Shown here: positions 21,330 to 29,500 of the stretch, piece after piece
Position numbering within the stretch: position 1 is the stretch's first letter
Layout of the letters: each line of letters opens with the position of its first letter
Virus record (IMG/VR): IMGVR_UViG_3300032087_002038
Span: 1 to 30,534 of that record
Strand: one strand, 5' to 3'
Source of the DNA: a virus
DNA length: 30,534 nt
The notes under the pieces: generated by a model
The model's database searches: none
Told to the model about the DNA's origin: nothing
What the model saw: the letters and a program-made list of their open reading frames with translations, nothing else
Translations under genes and position numbers: made by a program

Positions 21330-22649
21330 CTAGGCTGTTGATACCTCATTAGTGATTGCAAAAGATACTGCATTTCTAACTGCAACATCGACTTCTTGAT
21401 GTACATTTATTCTTACAGTTCCAGCTTTACCACCAGAATAAGGATCTACTAAGATTGATGGTGCTCCAAATAAGCCAATTAATAACTGACTAAAATCACC
21501 AAAAATCATTGCACTAGCATCTGTTCCACCATCACCCGGATTTAGGTTTGATGGCACATTTGTTGAAAATGCTATTGGATAACCATATATGCTATTCCAA
21601 GGATCATTTAACAACATAACACTATCAGTTGAAGCAACTCTTGATGTATTTGCTAACTTACTCTTTACCTTTGCATTTGTAAGGTAACCTAATGCATTAG
21701 CATTTACTACACCATTATCTTCCTCAACAAGCTTTGCAAGATCTGTTATATCTGCCCAAGTTAAAGCGGCTACATCTGTACCTGCTGATATATCTAAATC
21801 ATTAACACCAGATGTTTGTAAAATGCCTGTTGGATTTCCAGATGATCCACTACCATTGATAGCAGCTAATTCAATAGCATCTGCTACTGATCTTAGTAAG
21901 TCATCTTGAACAACTTGCTCAATTGCTGGGACACTTTCCATCATAAGTAGTCTAGAAATTTCTGCAAAAGCACCTAATGTTCTTGGTTGTAATGTAACAC
22001 CATCATCAGCTTGAGATTGATCAGATACATCACCTGCTTCTTCAACAAATCCAGCAGTTGCACCAGTTGATATTTTAGGCATTCTTATGCGATTTGTTAA
22101 ACCAGAAATATAAGTTGTTCCTAAACCAGATAGAACTTGTCTTGCTCTTAGTGCTTCAATAAACATATCTGGTCTTTGAATTGTTGGTACAAAGTTATCT
22201 GTTACAGCTTCACCAGATATAGCACCTGTTGCGGCTGTTGTCATAACTCCAGATCTTTGACCCCAAGCAAAACCCGGAACATAAAAACCATTTGGTTGTT
22301 TTCCTGTTCTACTTGCAATTTCATCAGAAAGTTCATGTTCATAACTTGCTTCTGATCTTTTACCAGTAATCTGAGATCTAATCATTCTACCTAAAGAATA
22401 CTCTCTTTTCTCTTTTAGTGGAGCATCAATAAGATCTGCTGGTGTTTCTAGTGGTTTATCATTGCCAATAGCATCTAATAACTCACCTCTAAATGCTTCA
22501 ATAGAAATACCTCTACCTAAAGCATCTTCACCTAGATCAGCCTTATTGTGCTTTCTTGCCAAAGTCATAATGTCTTTAGCATTTCTTGACGCAACTTTTT
22601 GAGCATCAGCTTCAATTTTTGCCACATCAATTTCATTTTTTTCAGACAT
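21330..22649 (-). CDS. Major capsid protein, separate product from internal start
   Basis: Inside the fusion gene an ATG at 22649 (MSEKNEIDVAKIEADAQKVA) is preceded seven bases upstream by AAAGGAGA, one of the strongest ribosome sites in the window. It lies just after the protease domain and gives a 439-aa protein of normal length for an HK97-type capsid subunit, with a helical delta-like N-terminal region (about 1-100) before the main fold. The cell can thus make many capsid subunits for each protease fusion, which would solve the stoichiometry problem of the fused gene. Translation from this site is inferred. Confidence 0.65.
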   Translation of the reverse strand: MSEKNEIDVAKIEADAQKVASRNAKDIMTLARKHNKADLGEDALGRGISIEAFRGELLDAIGNDKPLETPADLIDAPLKEKREYSLGRMIRSQITGKRSEASYEHELSDEIASRTGKQPNGFYVPGFAWGQRSGVMTTAATGAISGEAVTDNFVPTIQRPDMFIEALRARQVLSGLGTTYISGLTNRIRMPKISTGATAGFVEEAGDVSDQSQADDGVTLQPRTLGAFAEISRLLMMESVPAIEQVVQDDLLRSVADAIELAAINGSGSSGNPTGILQTSGVNDLDISAGTDVAALTWADITDLAKLVEEDNGVVNANALGYLTNAKVKSKLANTSRVASTDSVMLLNDPWNSIYGYPIAFSTNVPSNLNPGDGGTDASAMIFGDFSQLLIGLFGAPSILVDPYSGGKAGTVRINVHQEVDVAVRNAVSFAITNEVSTA

Positions 22650-24143
22650 AATATTATCTCCTTTAATCTGAATGGTTGATTTTAATGTTTCAGAAGTTGA
22701 TCTGCCCACACCCACCATATTTGACTGATCTGCTGGAATGCTAACAATACTTACTTCCATTGGTGTACTCTTAATTCTAACAATGTTATCATCATCATCA
22801 TCTTCAGTACGATCTATTTTGCCATCTACACGATAGCCTACAGAGATATTTTGTCTTATACCATCTGTAACATCATTGAACACTTCAGAAGCTTGTTCAC
22901 CTTTTCCAAAGCGAACTAATGCACGTAATCTACCTGCATCTTCATCAAGTTCTACTGATTCCACAACTCCAATTTGCTTTTCTAGATCATGATCTAGTAA
23001 CAAAGGTGCTCTACCAGAGTTTAAAAATTTTAAATCCATATGTTCAGCTTTATGGGACATTACTTCCATCCCAAAATCTCTTTTAACTGGTTCTTCAGAT
23101 GATACACCAACTCTAACTGTTCTGTTCATCTCATCTACAACCTCTTTATCAAAATGATAAGATCTAAAAGCTAAATCATCTTTTGAATATTGCTTTCTTT
23201 CCTTCATGCCTGCGTCATGATCTCCTATCTTTTCTTCTTCATGATCTGCTTTATCTTCTTCATCTTCTTCATGTCCACCACTTGTTTCCATTTCTTCTTC
23301 TTCATGATGTTTGGCAAAAGTGATTGTATACTTATCATCATCCTCTTGCACATCCACGATATGTCTTTTATCCATTTGATTATCCATTCTTGAATCTCCC
23401 TCATTTGAAGTTTCATTATCTTTCTCCACAAATTTAGCATAAAAATCTTCATTAGTTAATAGTTCACTTTTTTGTTCTGTTTCAGTTTTCATAGGATGTC
23501 CTTCTGGTAATAAATCTGTATCATGTTTCCCACTTCTATATCTTCCATTTCTTACAGCATATAAGAAACTGTTAACTCTTGCCATTGCCCATTGTTCTTC
23601 AGAACTTACATTAGGTCTAACTGATTGAGGATTGGTATTATATGCACCTACTCCCCTTTTATAAACTTTTGCTAACATACCTAAAGTAACTTTTTTAGAT
23701 TTAGCTGATCCGTGTTCTTCATTGTGTTCTTTAACTTTATTTTCTAAAGCAGTAATTGTTTTATCTGGAAATTCATCCTCTATTGCTCTAGTTTCACCTT
23801 CATCAATCTTATCAAGTTGTGCATCTTTACCTCTTGCCCAAGATTGACCCGCATCACCACCCCATAATGCCCAAGCAATGCGACCTGCTGAAGGATACCC
23901 ATCTTCACCTACATCAAATCCTTCACCCTCTTTATCAACTTCATGTCTACTAAAATAAGAATGCATCCTTCGTACTGTTCTTGGTGATAGTTCTTGTTTG
24001 TTTACTAATTGTCTTGCTCTAGCTACACCAACAGCAGTTCCACCTCTACCAAACTCTTTTCTCCAGTCTAATCCTTTTTGTGCTTCTTCTTTCATTCCAT
24101 CAGTAGGAATTAGATTTATTTCTTCTCCTTTATACTTCGCCAT
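21330..24143 (-). CDS. Fusion of N-terminal marine-phage domains, HK97-type prohead protease and major capsid protein
   Basis: A single 937-aa frame. Residues about 1-115 include DWRKEFGRGGTAVGVARARQ and GYPSAGRIAWALWGG. About 150-220 resembles DUF5824 (MLAKVYKRGVGAYNTNPQSV, EEQWAMARVNSFLYA). About 265-310 is a Glu/Asp/His-rich linker. About 325-480 is a U35 prohead protease, with candidate catalytic His in LLLDHDLEKQIG (about 385) and Ser in NISVGYRVDGK (about 434). From about 499 comes the HK97-fold capsid protein (GNPTGILQTSGV, ending RNAVSFAITNEVS). Of three tandem ATGs the third is chosen for its distance from AAGGGG. The N-terminal and acidic parts may act as scaffold and be removed by self-cleavage. 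Confidence 0.88.
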   Translation of the reverse strand: MAKYKGEEINLIPTDGMKEEAQKGLDWRKEFGRGGTAVGVARARQLVNKQELSPRTVRRMHSYFSRHEVDKEGEGFDVGEDGYPSAGRIAWALWGGDAGQSWARGKDAQLDKIDEGETRAIEDEFPDKTITALENKVKEHNEEHGSAKSKKVTLGMLAKVYKRGVGAYNTNPQSVRPNVSSEEQWAMARVNSFLYAVRNGRYRSGKHDTDLLPEGHPMKTETEQKSELLTNEDFYAKFVEKDNETSNEGDSRMDNQMDKRHIVDVQEDDDKYTITFAKHHEEEEMETSGGHEEDEEDKADHEEEKIGDHDAGMKERKQYSKDDLAFRSYHFDKEVVDEMNRTVRVGVSSEEPVKRDFGMEVMSHKAEHMDLKFLNSGRAPLLLDHDLEKQIGVVESVELDEDAGRLRALVRFGKGEQASEVFNDVTDGIRQNISVGYRVDGKIDRTEDDDDDNIVRIKSTPMEVSIVSIPADQSNMVGVGRSTSETLKSTIQIKGDNIMSEKNEIDVAKIEADAQKVASRNAKDIMTLARKHNKADLGEDALGRGISIEAFRGELLDAIGNDKPLETPADLIDAPLKEKREYSLGRMIRSQITGKRSEASYEHELSDEIASRTGKQPNGFYVPGFAWGQRSGVMTTAATGAISGEAVTDNFVPTIQRPDMFIEALRARQVLSGLGTTYISGLTNRIRMPKISTGATAGFVEEAGDVSDQSQADDGVTLQPRTLGAFAEISRLLMMESVPAIEQVVQDDLLRSVADAIELAAINGSGSSGNPTGILQTSGVNDLDISAGTDVAALTWADITDLAKLVEEDNGVVNANALGYLTNAKVKSKLANTSRVASTDSVMLLNDPWNSIYGYPIAFSTNVPSNLNPGDGGTDASAMIFGDFSQLLIGLFGAPSILVDPYSGGKAGTVRINVHQEVDVAVRNAVSFAITNEVSTA
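22657..22664 (-). promoter_or_regulatory. Internal ribosome-binding site for capsid protein
   Basis: AAAGGAGA on the minus strand, seven bases before the in-frame ATG at 22649. It encodes Lys-Gly-Asp in the fusion, and sits exactly at the domain boundary between protease and capsid. Most other in-frame ATGs in this gene lack such a site. Confidence 0.7.
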
Positions 24144-25614
24144 CATCATCCCCTTGTGTTATTTCAGCTTCTACAGGGAACTTTTGCCCAAAAGGTTCAA
24201 AAGCCATACTTAATCCATTTTGTGTTGCTATTTGCTTATCTTTTGCAATTTGTGAGAAGGTTTCTTCTACATCTCTACCATAGTGAGCCGCAACATCTTG
24301 ATGTGATAGTATTCCATTTTGTAAACCTACAACAGAAGCATTTATTTCTTTCAATGGATCTATCCAATTCCATCCACGACCTCTGAAAACAACATTATCA
24401 TTAAATTTATCATATTTGCTTGATGGTAATGGTATAGATCCAAAGTCCATAGATGATATGAGCCAATTTTGAAAAATTGGTTCTACAAAGTGCTGAATTA
24501 AGAATTGTTGCAATGCTCTATAATGATCTCTCTCATCTAATGCACCTTGCCTAATAGATGAGTAATTAACAGACGTTAGATCACTACTGAGAGCCGCATA
24601 AGATACATTTAGTCCACTAGCTATACCTTTTAAAATAGCACCCTCAAACTCTCCAAAAGAGGTATTTGGTCTATCTGGATCAAACATCTTAATATCATAT
24701 CCGGCAGGTAATTGATGAAAAGAACCCGGTTCAACATCTATAATTGGCTGAAAGTTTTCATGTAAATCATCACCCATATAATCATCTGAATGAGGTGTTG
24801 TAAGCATTCCCATTTTAGAAGCTGATATTCTAGCCGCAATTATTTCTGCTTCTCTATATGCACCTAACATTTTTAAACTAGATATTACTGAAGCCATAAA
24901 TGGTTCACCTCTAGTCTGATAAGTCCTAGAAGGCATAAAAACATGAATCATTTCTTCTGCTGGAACTCTTATATGCTTTTGTGCTACTTGTCTTGAATAA
25001 TGTTTATCTCCCGGATGTGTTGTAAGTACATGATAAGCTACTGGTTTATGAAATTTATCTAATTCAACTCCCATTCTAATTTGATTACCATTTGAAAGTA
25101 GTTCATTCTTCTTTTCATCAATCATATCTGGTTCTATAAGCTGAATAGCAAAATTATCTTTATATCTTCTACCAGAAAGCTTTTTTACAAATACTTCACC
25201 ATCTCTAACTAAAGTTTCAATGGCATATTTCTGACAATCCAACCAAGATAACCTTCCATCTACTGTAGGATTTCCTAATCTTCCCCAAGACTTAAAAGCA
25301 TTTTCTATAATTGTATTGCCCGGAGCATCTAAAGTTCCATCATCATTTGTTGCCTTAACTTGTAAATGAAAACCTTTATCACCAACTATATTTGTTTTCA
25401 TTAAGTTAACATATCTTCTAGCAAACTCATTATCTCTAACAAGTTCTCTTGATCTGTTTCTTAATACTTCTAAATTATATCTAAGCTGACTATCTGCACT
25501 AAATGATGATTGAATAAAATCACTAAATAATCTTCCACCTCTAGCACCAGCATAAGTTCTTTTCTTTATTTTTTTTGTTTCAGCTTTACCTTTTAGAAAA
25601 TCAAATAATCCCAT
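24130..25614 (-). CDS. Portal protein, lambda B family
   Basis: The 494-aa protein shows the lambda-type portal pattern: SADSQLRYNLEVLRNRSREL and DNEFARRYVNLMKTNIVGDK near the N-terminus, then WLDCQKYAIETLVRDGEVFV, LIEPDMIDEKKNE, and the ending PIFQNWLISSMDFGSIPLPS with HYGRDVEETFSQIAKDK. A dodecameric portal forms the DNA entry channel at one capsid vertex and docks the terminase. It overlaps the protease/capsid fusion gene by about 14-20 bp. The length is close to that of lambda gpB. Confidence 0.93.
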   Translation of the reverse strand: MGLFDFLKGKAETKKIKKRTYAGARGGRLFSDFIQSSFSADSQLRYNLEVLRNRSRELVRDNEFARRYVNLMKTNIVGDKGFHLQVKATNDDGTLDAPGNTIIENAFKSWGRLGNPTVDGRLSWLDCQKYAIETLVRDGEVFVKKLSGRRYKDNFAIQLIEPDMIDEKKNELLSNGNQIRMGVELDKFHKPVAYHVLTTHPGDKHYSRQVAQKHIRVPAEEMIHVFMPSRTYQTRGEPFMASVISSLKMLGAYREAEIIAARISASKMGMLTTPHSDDYMGDDLHENFQPIIDVEPGSFHQLPAGYDIKMFDPDRPNTSFGEFEGAILKGIASGLNVSYAALSSDLTSVNYSSIRQGALDERDHYRALQQFLIQHFVEPIFQNWLISSMDFGSIPLPSSKYDKFNDNVVFRGRGWNWIDPLKEINASVVGLQNGILSHQDVAAHYGRDVEETFSQIAKDKQIATQNGLSMAFEPFGQKFPVEAEITQGDDDGEV

Positions 25615-25615
25615 A

Positions 25616-26200
25616 TTAAAATCTCGTTACGATTGTTGCACCAGTTGGTTTATTGTGTTTGATTCTTTCTTTTCTATTATGCATAGTAACTTCTCTTTTG
25701 TAATAGTTTCTCCACTCAACTAATTCATTTGGACTCATTTTAGAAAGTGATCTTCCATTAATAGAATAAGATAAAACATCTGCATCTGCTCTACCTTGAA
25801 GAACTGTTTCTATTTTATCTAGCATTATCATAAAATGTTCTCTTGGATCAGCATTATTATCATCCAAATCAACTCTAATATCCCATTCACCAGTATTTAA
25901 AACAATTCTATTTGATGAAGATGTTTCAACTACCTCTAATTGCCAGTGATAATGACCATCATCATAACCAGTGCTTACAGCAGAAGTAATTGTAAAAAGA
26001 TAATCATCATCTATAGTTGTACTAGCAATCTTGAATTCACTAGTTCCACCACCTCTAATTCTAGCTACATATTCCATTGTATGAGTGCTATTAGGATAAT
26101 CAGTAGAGTATTCATCTAGTCTCCATTGAACAAAATCACCTTTTACAAATTCTAATGGTTCATCTAATGGAGCATTTGCAGAATTAAAAAGATTTGCCAC
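25616..26200 (-). CDS. gpW-like head-tail joining protein with extra N-terminal beta domain
   Basis: The 194-aa product starts at GTG (AAGGA nine bases upstream). Residues about 1-115 are a beta-sandwich-like domain (LEFVKGDFVQWRLDEYSTDY, WQLEVVETSSSNRIVLNTGE). The C-terminal part, about 120-185, resembles lambda gpW (MLDKIETVLQGRADADVLSY, INGRSLSKMSPNELVEWRNY, KREVTMHNRKE). gpW seals DNA in the head and helps attach the tail. Its location between terminase and portal matches lambda order. The N-terminal extension is not part of classical gpW and its role is unknown. Confidence 0.72.
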   Translation of the reverse strand: MANLFNSANAPLDEPLEFVKGDFVQWRLDEYSTDYPNSTHTMEYVARIRGGGTSEFKIASTTIDDDYLFTITSAVSTGYDDGHYHWQLEVVETSSSNRIVLNTGEWDIRVDLDDNNADPREHFMIMLDKIETVLQGRADADVLSYSINGRSLSKMSPNELVEWRNYYKREVTMHNRKERIKHNKPTGATIVTRF

Positions 26201-26241
26201 TTTTACAGTTCCTTTTTGAAAAAATTTTGCTTGTCAAGAGT

Positions 26242-26247
26242 ATTATA
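26242..26247 (-). promoter_or_regulatory. Possible promoter -10 upstream of head genes
   Basis: The 80-bp gap between terminase and the gpW-like gene contains a perfect TATAAT on the minus strand (26247 to 26242) in AT-rich DNA, about 42 bp before the GTG start. No convincing -35 is present at 16-18 bp (TAGTTA-like). It may provide extra transcription of the capsid and tail genes. Confidence 0.35.
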
Positions 26248-26280
26248 ACCTAAAATATTAAATTTAACTATAGTGTAAAT

Positions 26281-28137
26281 TTATCTCCAATTATTTATAA
26301 AATTTCTACCACTATAAACAGGTTTTCTTCTAATTGGTTGTGATATTTCTTCTTTTTCTACCTTTTTTTCTTTTTCCATATTAATTTTATCACTTATAGC
26401 ATTTAAATTAAGATTTAAGATACTAAATGCACCAATAGAGTACACTCTACAATCTAAAGCTTCATTTCTAGTTCTAGTTTTAACAAATTCTCTTCTAGGA
26501 AAGCCTTTATGGTACTTTGTTACTATTTTTTCACTACTTGCCAACTGTTTAAAATATTCATCTGGTCTATCATCTGGAAAATGACAGTAACCTGCACCAA
26601 CCTCAGTTATCTTTAATCTTGAAAAAACAAGTTCTTTAATATTATCAACACCTAAAGTAAATAATCTTATTTTTCCAATATTGTTTCTGGTTGGTCTAGA
26701 TACTATAGGTCTTGTTTCTCCAGCCATACCTTTGATAGCAAATATTCTTTTTCCTTCTCTTGGTCTTACAAAATTGTAAACAGCTTGAGTATAATGACCA
26801 CCACTATCAACACAAGTTGCCCTAATACCTATTGTTCTACCATCTTCAGTTTTATAGGTAGATTTTAGGATTGTATCTAGATCATTCCATAACTGAGGTG
26901 TAGAAGGATCACCATATAATGTCCTATAGTCAATGCTCCAACTTTCTTCTTCCCTTCCCCAACCTACAACTTCTAATTCAATACGATCATCTTGAACATC
27001 AACACCACAAGTAATAACTAAAATATTACTATCTAATAATTCTCCAAAAGGTTCTGATCTTTCAGCTACAGCAAAATCATCTACTCTCTCTCCTTGATCT
27101 TCCCAACTCTCAGCTAAATAAGTATTTGTCCACACTCTTAAAGTTTCTGTCATTTTTTTAGCTGATAAGAAATCTCTTACTCCATCTGCTAAAGGTGTCC
27201 AACTAGAATATAATCCAGATATATGAAATCCAGCTACACCTTTAAAATCTTCAGTAGCTTCCCATTTACCATTCCTAATTGCTCTAAATCTTTTAGCATC
27301 ATCCCAAATAGATCCACATCCTTCACAAACATAAGAAGCTGTTTCTGGTTTATCTTTTTCCCATTTAACATTAGACCATTTTAATTTCTGTTCTTCTCCA
27401 CAATCTTCACAAGAAACTAAATAATATCTTTTATCTGATTCTTCAAAAGCTTGTTCAATTCTACTAGCACCTTTATTAGTTGGTGTTGATACCATAACTA
27501 TTTTTCTATTCCAGAAAGTTGCAGATCTTTTTCTTGCTAATTGAATAGGATCACCTTCACTCCCTGCAGAAGGTGGATATCTATCAACCTCATCACATAA
27601 AACAATTCTTATAGGTCTAGAAGCTAATCCAGATGGTGAATTAGATCCTACTAAAGATACATGACCTCCGGGAAATACTTTATGTGTTGTAGTATTATTA
27701 GCATCTCTAGATCTAGGATCTTTTACTTTACCTTTTAAACAAGGTGTATCCCTCAACATTGGTGCAAGTCTATCTTTAGAAAAACTTTGTGCCATTTCTA
27801 AAGTTGGTTGCACAACTAACATAGGTGCTGGGTCTTGAGAGATATGGTATCCAACAATATTTAAAAGCATCTCAGTTTTGCCAACTTGAGATCCAGCCAT
27901 TATAACAATATCTTTAATTGATGGATCTGAAATACTATCCATTATGCCTTGCTGATAATTTGCCCTAGAAGTATACCATCTCCCCGGTTCAGCACTAGCT
28001 TCTGATGATAGTCGCCTTTCTTGGTCTGCCCATTGACTTATTTTTAACTTTGGTGGTGGCTTCAGTACTGCCATTGCTTCCACTACTGCTCTTTTCAGAC
28101 CTTGCTTGTTTTGTAGGTGTATAATTTGATAATTCAT
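26281..28137 (-). CDS. Terminase large subunit, GpA family
   Basis: The 618-aa protein has the GpA features in order: KPPPKLKISQWADQERRLSS, Walker A AGSQVGKTE (about 81-89), Walker B VLCDEVDRYP with DEVD at 182-185, coupling motif STPT (about 217-220), a zinc ribbon CEDC...CEGC (243-246 and 271-274), and a nuclease domain with Asp380 (CGVDVQDDRIELE), Asp444 (CVDSGGH) and LDCRVYSIGA near 569. It translocates DNA into the prohead and cuts genome ends. The first ATG overlaps the small-subunit gene by 143 bp; a later ATG (28074, MAVLKPPPKL) reduces this but would trim residues typical of the family. Confidence 0.93.
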   Translation of the reverse strand: MNYQIIHLQNKQGLKRAVVEAMAVLKPPPKLKISQWADQERRLSSEASAEPGRWYTSRANYQQGIMDSISDPSIKDIVIMAGSQVGKTEMLLNIVGYHISQDPAPMLVVQPTLEMAQSFSKDRLAPMLRDTPCLKGKVKDPRSRDANNTTTHKVFPGGHVSLVGSNSPSGLASRPIRIVLCDEVDRYPPSAGSEGDPIQLARKRSATFWNRKIVMVSTPTNKGASRIEQAFEESDKRYYLVSCEDCGEEQKLKWSNVKWEKDKPETASYVCEGCGSIWDDAKRFRAIRNGKWEATEDFKGVAGFHISGLYSSWTPLADGVRDFLSAKKMTETLRVWTNTYLAESWEDQGERVDDFAVAERSEPFGELLDSNILVITCGVDVQDDRIELEVVGWGREEESWSIDYRTLYGDPSTPQLWNDLDTILKSTYKTEDGRTIGIRATCVDSGGHYTQAVYNFVRPREGKRIFAIKGMAGETRPIVSRPTRNNIGKIRLFTLGVDNIKELVFSRLKITEVGAGYCHFPDDRPDEYFKQLASSEKIVTKYHKGFPRREFVKTRTRNEALDCRVYSIGAFSILNLNLNAISDKINMEKEKKVEKEEISQPIRRKPVYSGRNFINNWR

Positions 28138-28438
28138 TTAAAGCTTCATGTATTTGTTTTTCTATTATGTCCTGTATTATACTAACATCAGTTTCATTTG
28201 AAACAAGAGGTGCAGTTATTGTTGGTAAACTTAATAACTTTGCCCTCATACTTGATAATGCATTTATCCATTCATTCTTCACCTCATCAGTTGGAACTAA
28301 TTCACCTTTAGCTTTAAGTAATTCTAGTTCAGTTAACTCAGCATCTGCTTCCATTTTCCTTGCTCTAGCAAGATTATAGTCTGGATCAGTTATTGGTGGT
28401 CTGCCCATTTTTGTATTTATTTTTTCTGTTGCTTCCAT
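27995..28438 (-). CDS. Terminase small subunit (Nu1-like)
   Basis: The 147-aa protein carries the helical core of phage small terminases (ARARKMEADAELTELELLKA, GELVPTDEVKNEWINALSSM, RAKLLSLPTITAPLVS). It lies directly upstream of the large subunit. It recognises the packaging site and recruits the large subunit. Two GRP motifs (MGRPPI near residue 11 and MGRPRK near residue 138) look like minimal AT-hooks and may help bind AT-rich minor grooves; this is inference. The Ser/Thr-rich C-terminal tail is encoded in the region that overlaps the large-subunit frame. Confidence 0.82.
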   Translation of the reverse strand: MEATEKINTKMGRPPITDPDYNLARARKMEADAELTELELLKAKGELVPTDEVKNEWINALSSMRAKLLSLPTITAPLVSNETDVSIIQDIIEKQIHEALNELSNYTPTKQARSEKSSSGSNGSTEATTKVKNKSMGRPRKATIIRS

Positions 28439-28526
28439 AATTTTCTACTTTTTTTTAAAAGTCTGTCGCTAGAAATACTTTGCGATCACGAATTACCCAC
28501 AATAGTTTGCCCTAGTAAGTACCTTT
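28439..28526. other. 88-bp gap upstream of small terminase, possible packaging-site region
   Basis: This is one of the few non-coding gaps in the late operon. It contains a locally less AT-rich segment (GTCTGTCGCTAG, then GCGATCACGAATTACCC). Lambda cos lies next to the small terminase gene, so the gap is a reasonable place to look for a cos or pac site. No clear terminase-binding repeats or dyad are visible. Confidence 0.2.
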
Positions 28527-29306
28527 TTATCTAGCACTAGCTAAAGCTTCTCTTAATCTCTGCTCAAACCTTGCTCTAAATCCTTTTGTTCTGTTGTTTA
28601 CTAACTTCTCTACAATGGTAGGAAATGGAAATTTCTTATTATATCTTGCATCATCCTTATACTTGGCAACCATTCTAATCTTTTGATTATCTCCAGACCT
28701 TTCCCATATACCTTCATAAACTTCACCAAACCTACCTTTAGGTACGCCTTTAAAATATTTAGATTTATTATTTATAATATTAGATCTAGTTGCTCTAGTG
28801 ATGTTACCATATTTATTAACTCTTAATTTATTTGTAGGTATCAGTATAGCTTTTCTTTTAGGTTTCCTTACACCACCATCTACTTGAAACTTCATATATG
28901 ATCCTTGAAGCTTATCAATAAAAACAAATGCAGTTAAATAGTTTGTTGTTCCTTTTCTTTTATTAGACTTAATAAACTTAAATCCTCTCTTAGTAAAAGG
29001 TACAGCACCACCAGTAAATATTCTATCAGCAAATCTAGGAAGATCTTTTCTAGCTATACTAAAAGCTGTATCATTCAATGCCCTTGATGTAGCAAAAGGT
29101 ATTTGTCTTTTTTGTGTTCTACTTAGTTGTCTTGTAACTTCTTTTATATTAGCTGATACATTTATATTAAGACCTTGTATCTTACCTTTAACAGATGACT
29201 TTACTCTATCTCTTAAAAGATCATTACCTTTATTACCAGCAAGCAATCTTACTGCTGTAGTTCTAGCAACTGCTCCAGCAATAATAGGTATTAATGGTGC
29301 TACCAT
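28527..29306 (-). CDS. Minor tail/tail-completion protein (lambda Z-like)
   Basis: The 259-aa basic protein contains QLSRTQKRQIPFATSRALND followed by TAFSIARKDLPRFADRIFTG and RGFKFIKSNKRKGTTNYLTA, the pattern of lambda Z-type tail-completion proteins in marine phages. Later parts (YMKFQVDGGVRKPKRKAILI, then EGIWERSGDNQKIRMVAKYK) fit the same family. Such proteins act at the head-proximal end of the tail. Here the gene lies upstream of the terminase instead of with the tail connectors, an unusual position compared with lambda. A short hydrophobic N-terminus (VAPLIPIIAGAVARTTAVRL) precedes the domain. Confidence 0.7.
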   Translation of the reverse strand: MVAPLIPIIAGAVARTTAVRLLAGNKGNDLLRDRVKSSVKGKIQGLNINVSANIKEVTRQLSRTQKRQIPFATSRALNDTAFSIARKDLPRFADRIFTGGAVPFTKRGFKFIKSNKRKGTTNYLTAFVFIDKLQGSYMKFQVDGGVRKPKRKAILIPTNKLRVNKYGNITRATRSNIINNKSKYFKGVPKGRFGEVYEGIWERSGDNQKIRMVAKYKDDARYNKKFPFPTIVEKLVNNRTKGFRARFEQRLREALASAR

Positions 29307-29500
29307 TTAAATCCCAACTGATCTTTTTTTATCTCATTCATATCATCACTAGAATAATTTTTATTGTTGATTAAATCAATCTCTTTCATCATTTGTGCAT
29401 AATACTTGGGATCTTTTTTCTTAGCTTCTTTCATCAACTGTTCATATCTATGATCAAGTACAGCTTGTTGATGTGCATCTAATCCATTATCAAAACTCAT
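29300..29500 (-). CDS. Hypothetical small helical protein
   Basis: The 66-aa product is charged and helical (HQQAVLDHRYEQLMKEAKKK, DPKYYAQMMKEIDLINN), with no Cys or membrane segment. It overlaps the methyltransferase gene by 4 bp and the Z-like gene by 7 bp, so it is a coupled member of the leftward operon. No family is recognised. Confidence 0.6.
   Translation of the reverse strand: MSFDNGLDAHQQAVLDHRYEQLMKEAKKKDPKYYAQMMKEIDLINNKNYSSDDMNEIKKDQLGFKW

Noticed and set aside
26232-26237. TTGACA on the minus strand as a -35 box
   Set aside because: No -10-like hexamer lies 15-19 bp downstream. The nearby TATAAT is upstream of it, so the two cannot form one promoter.
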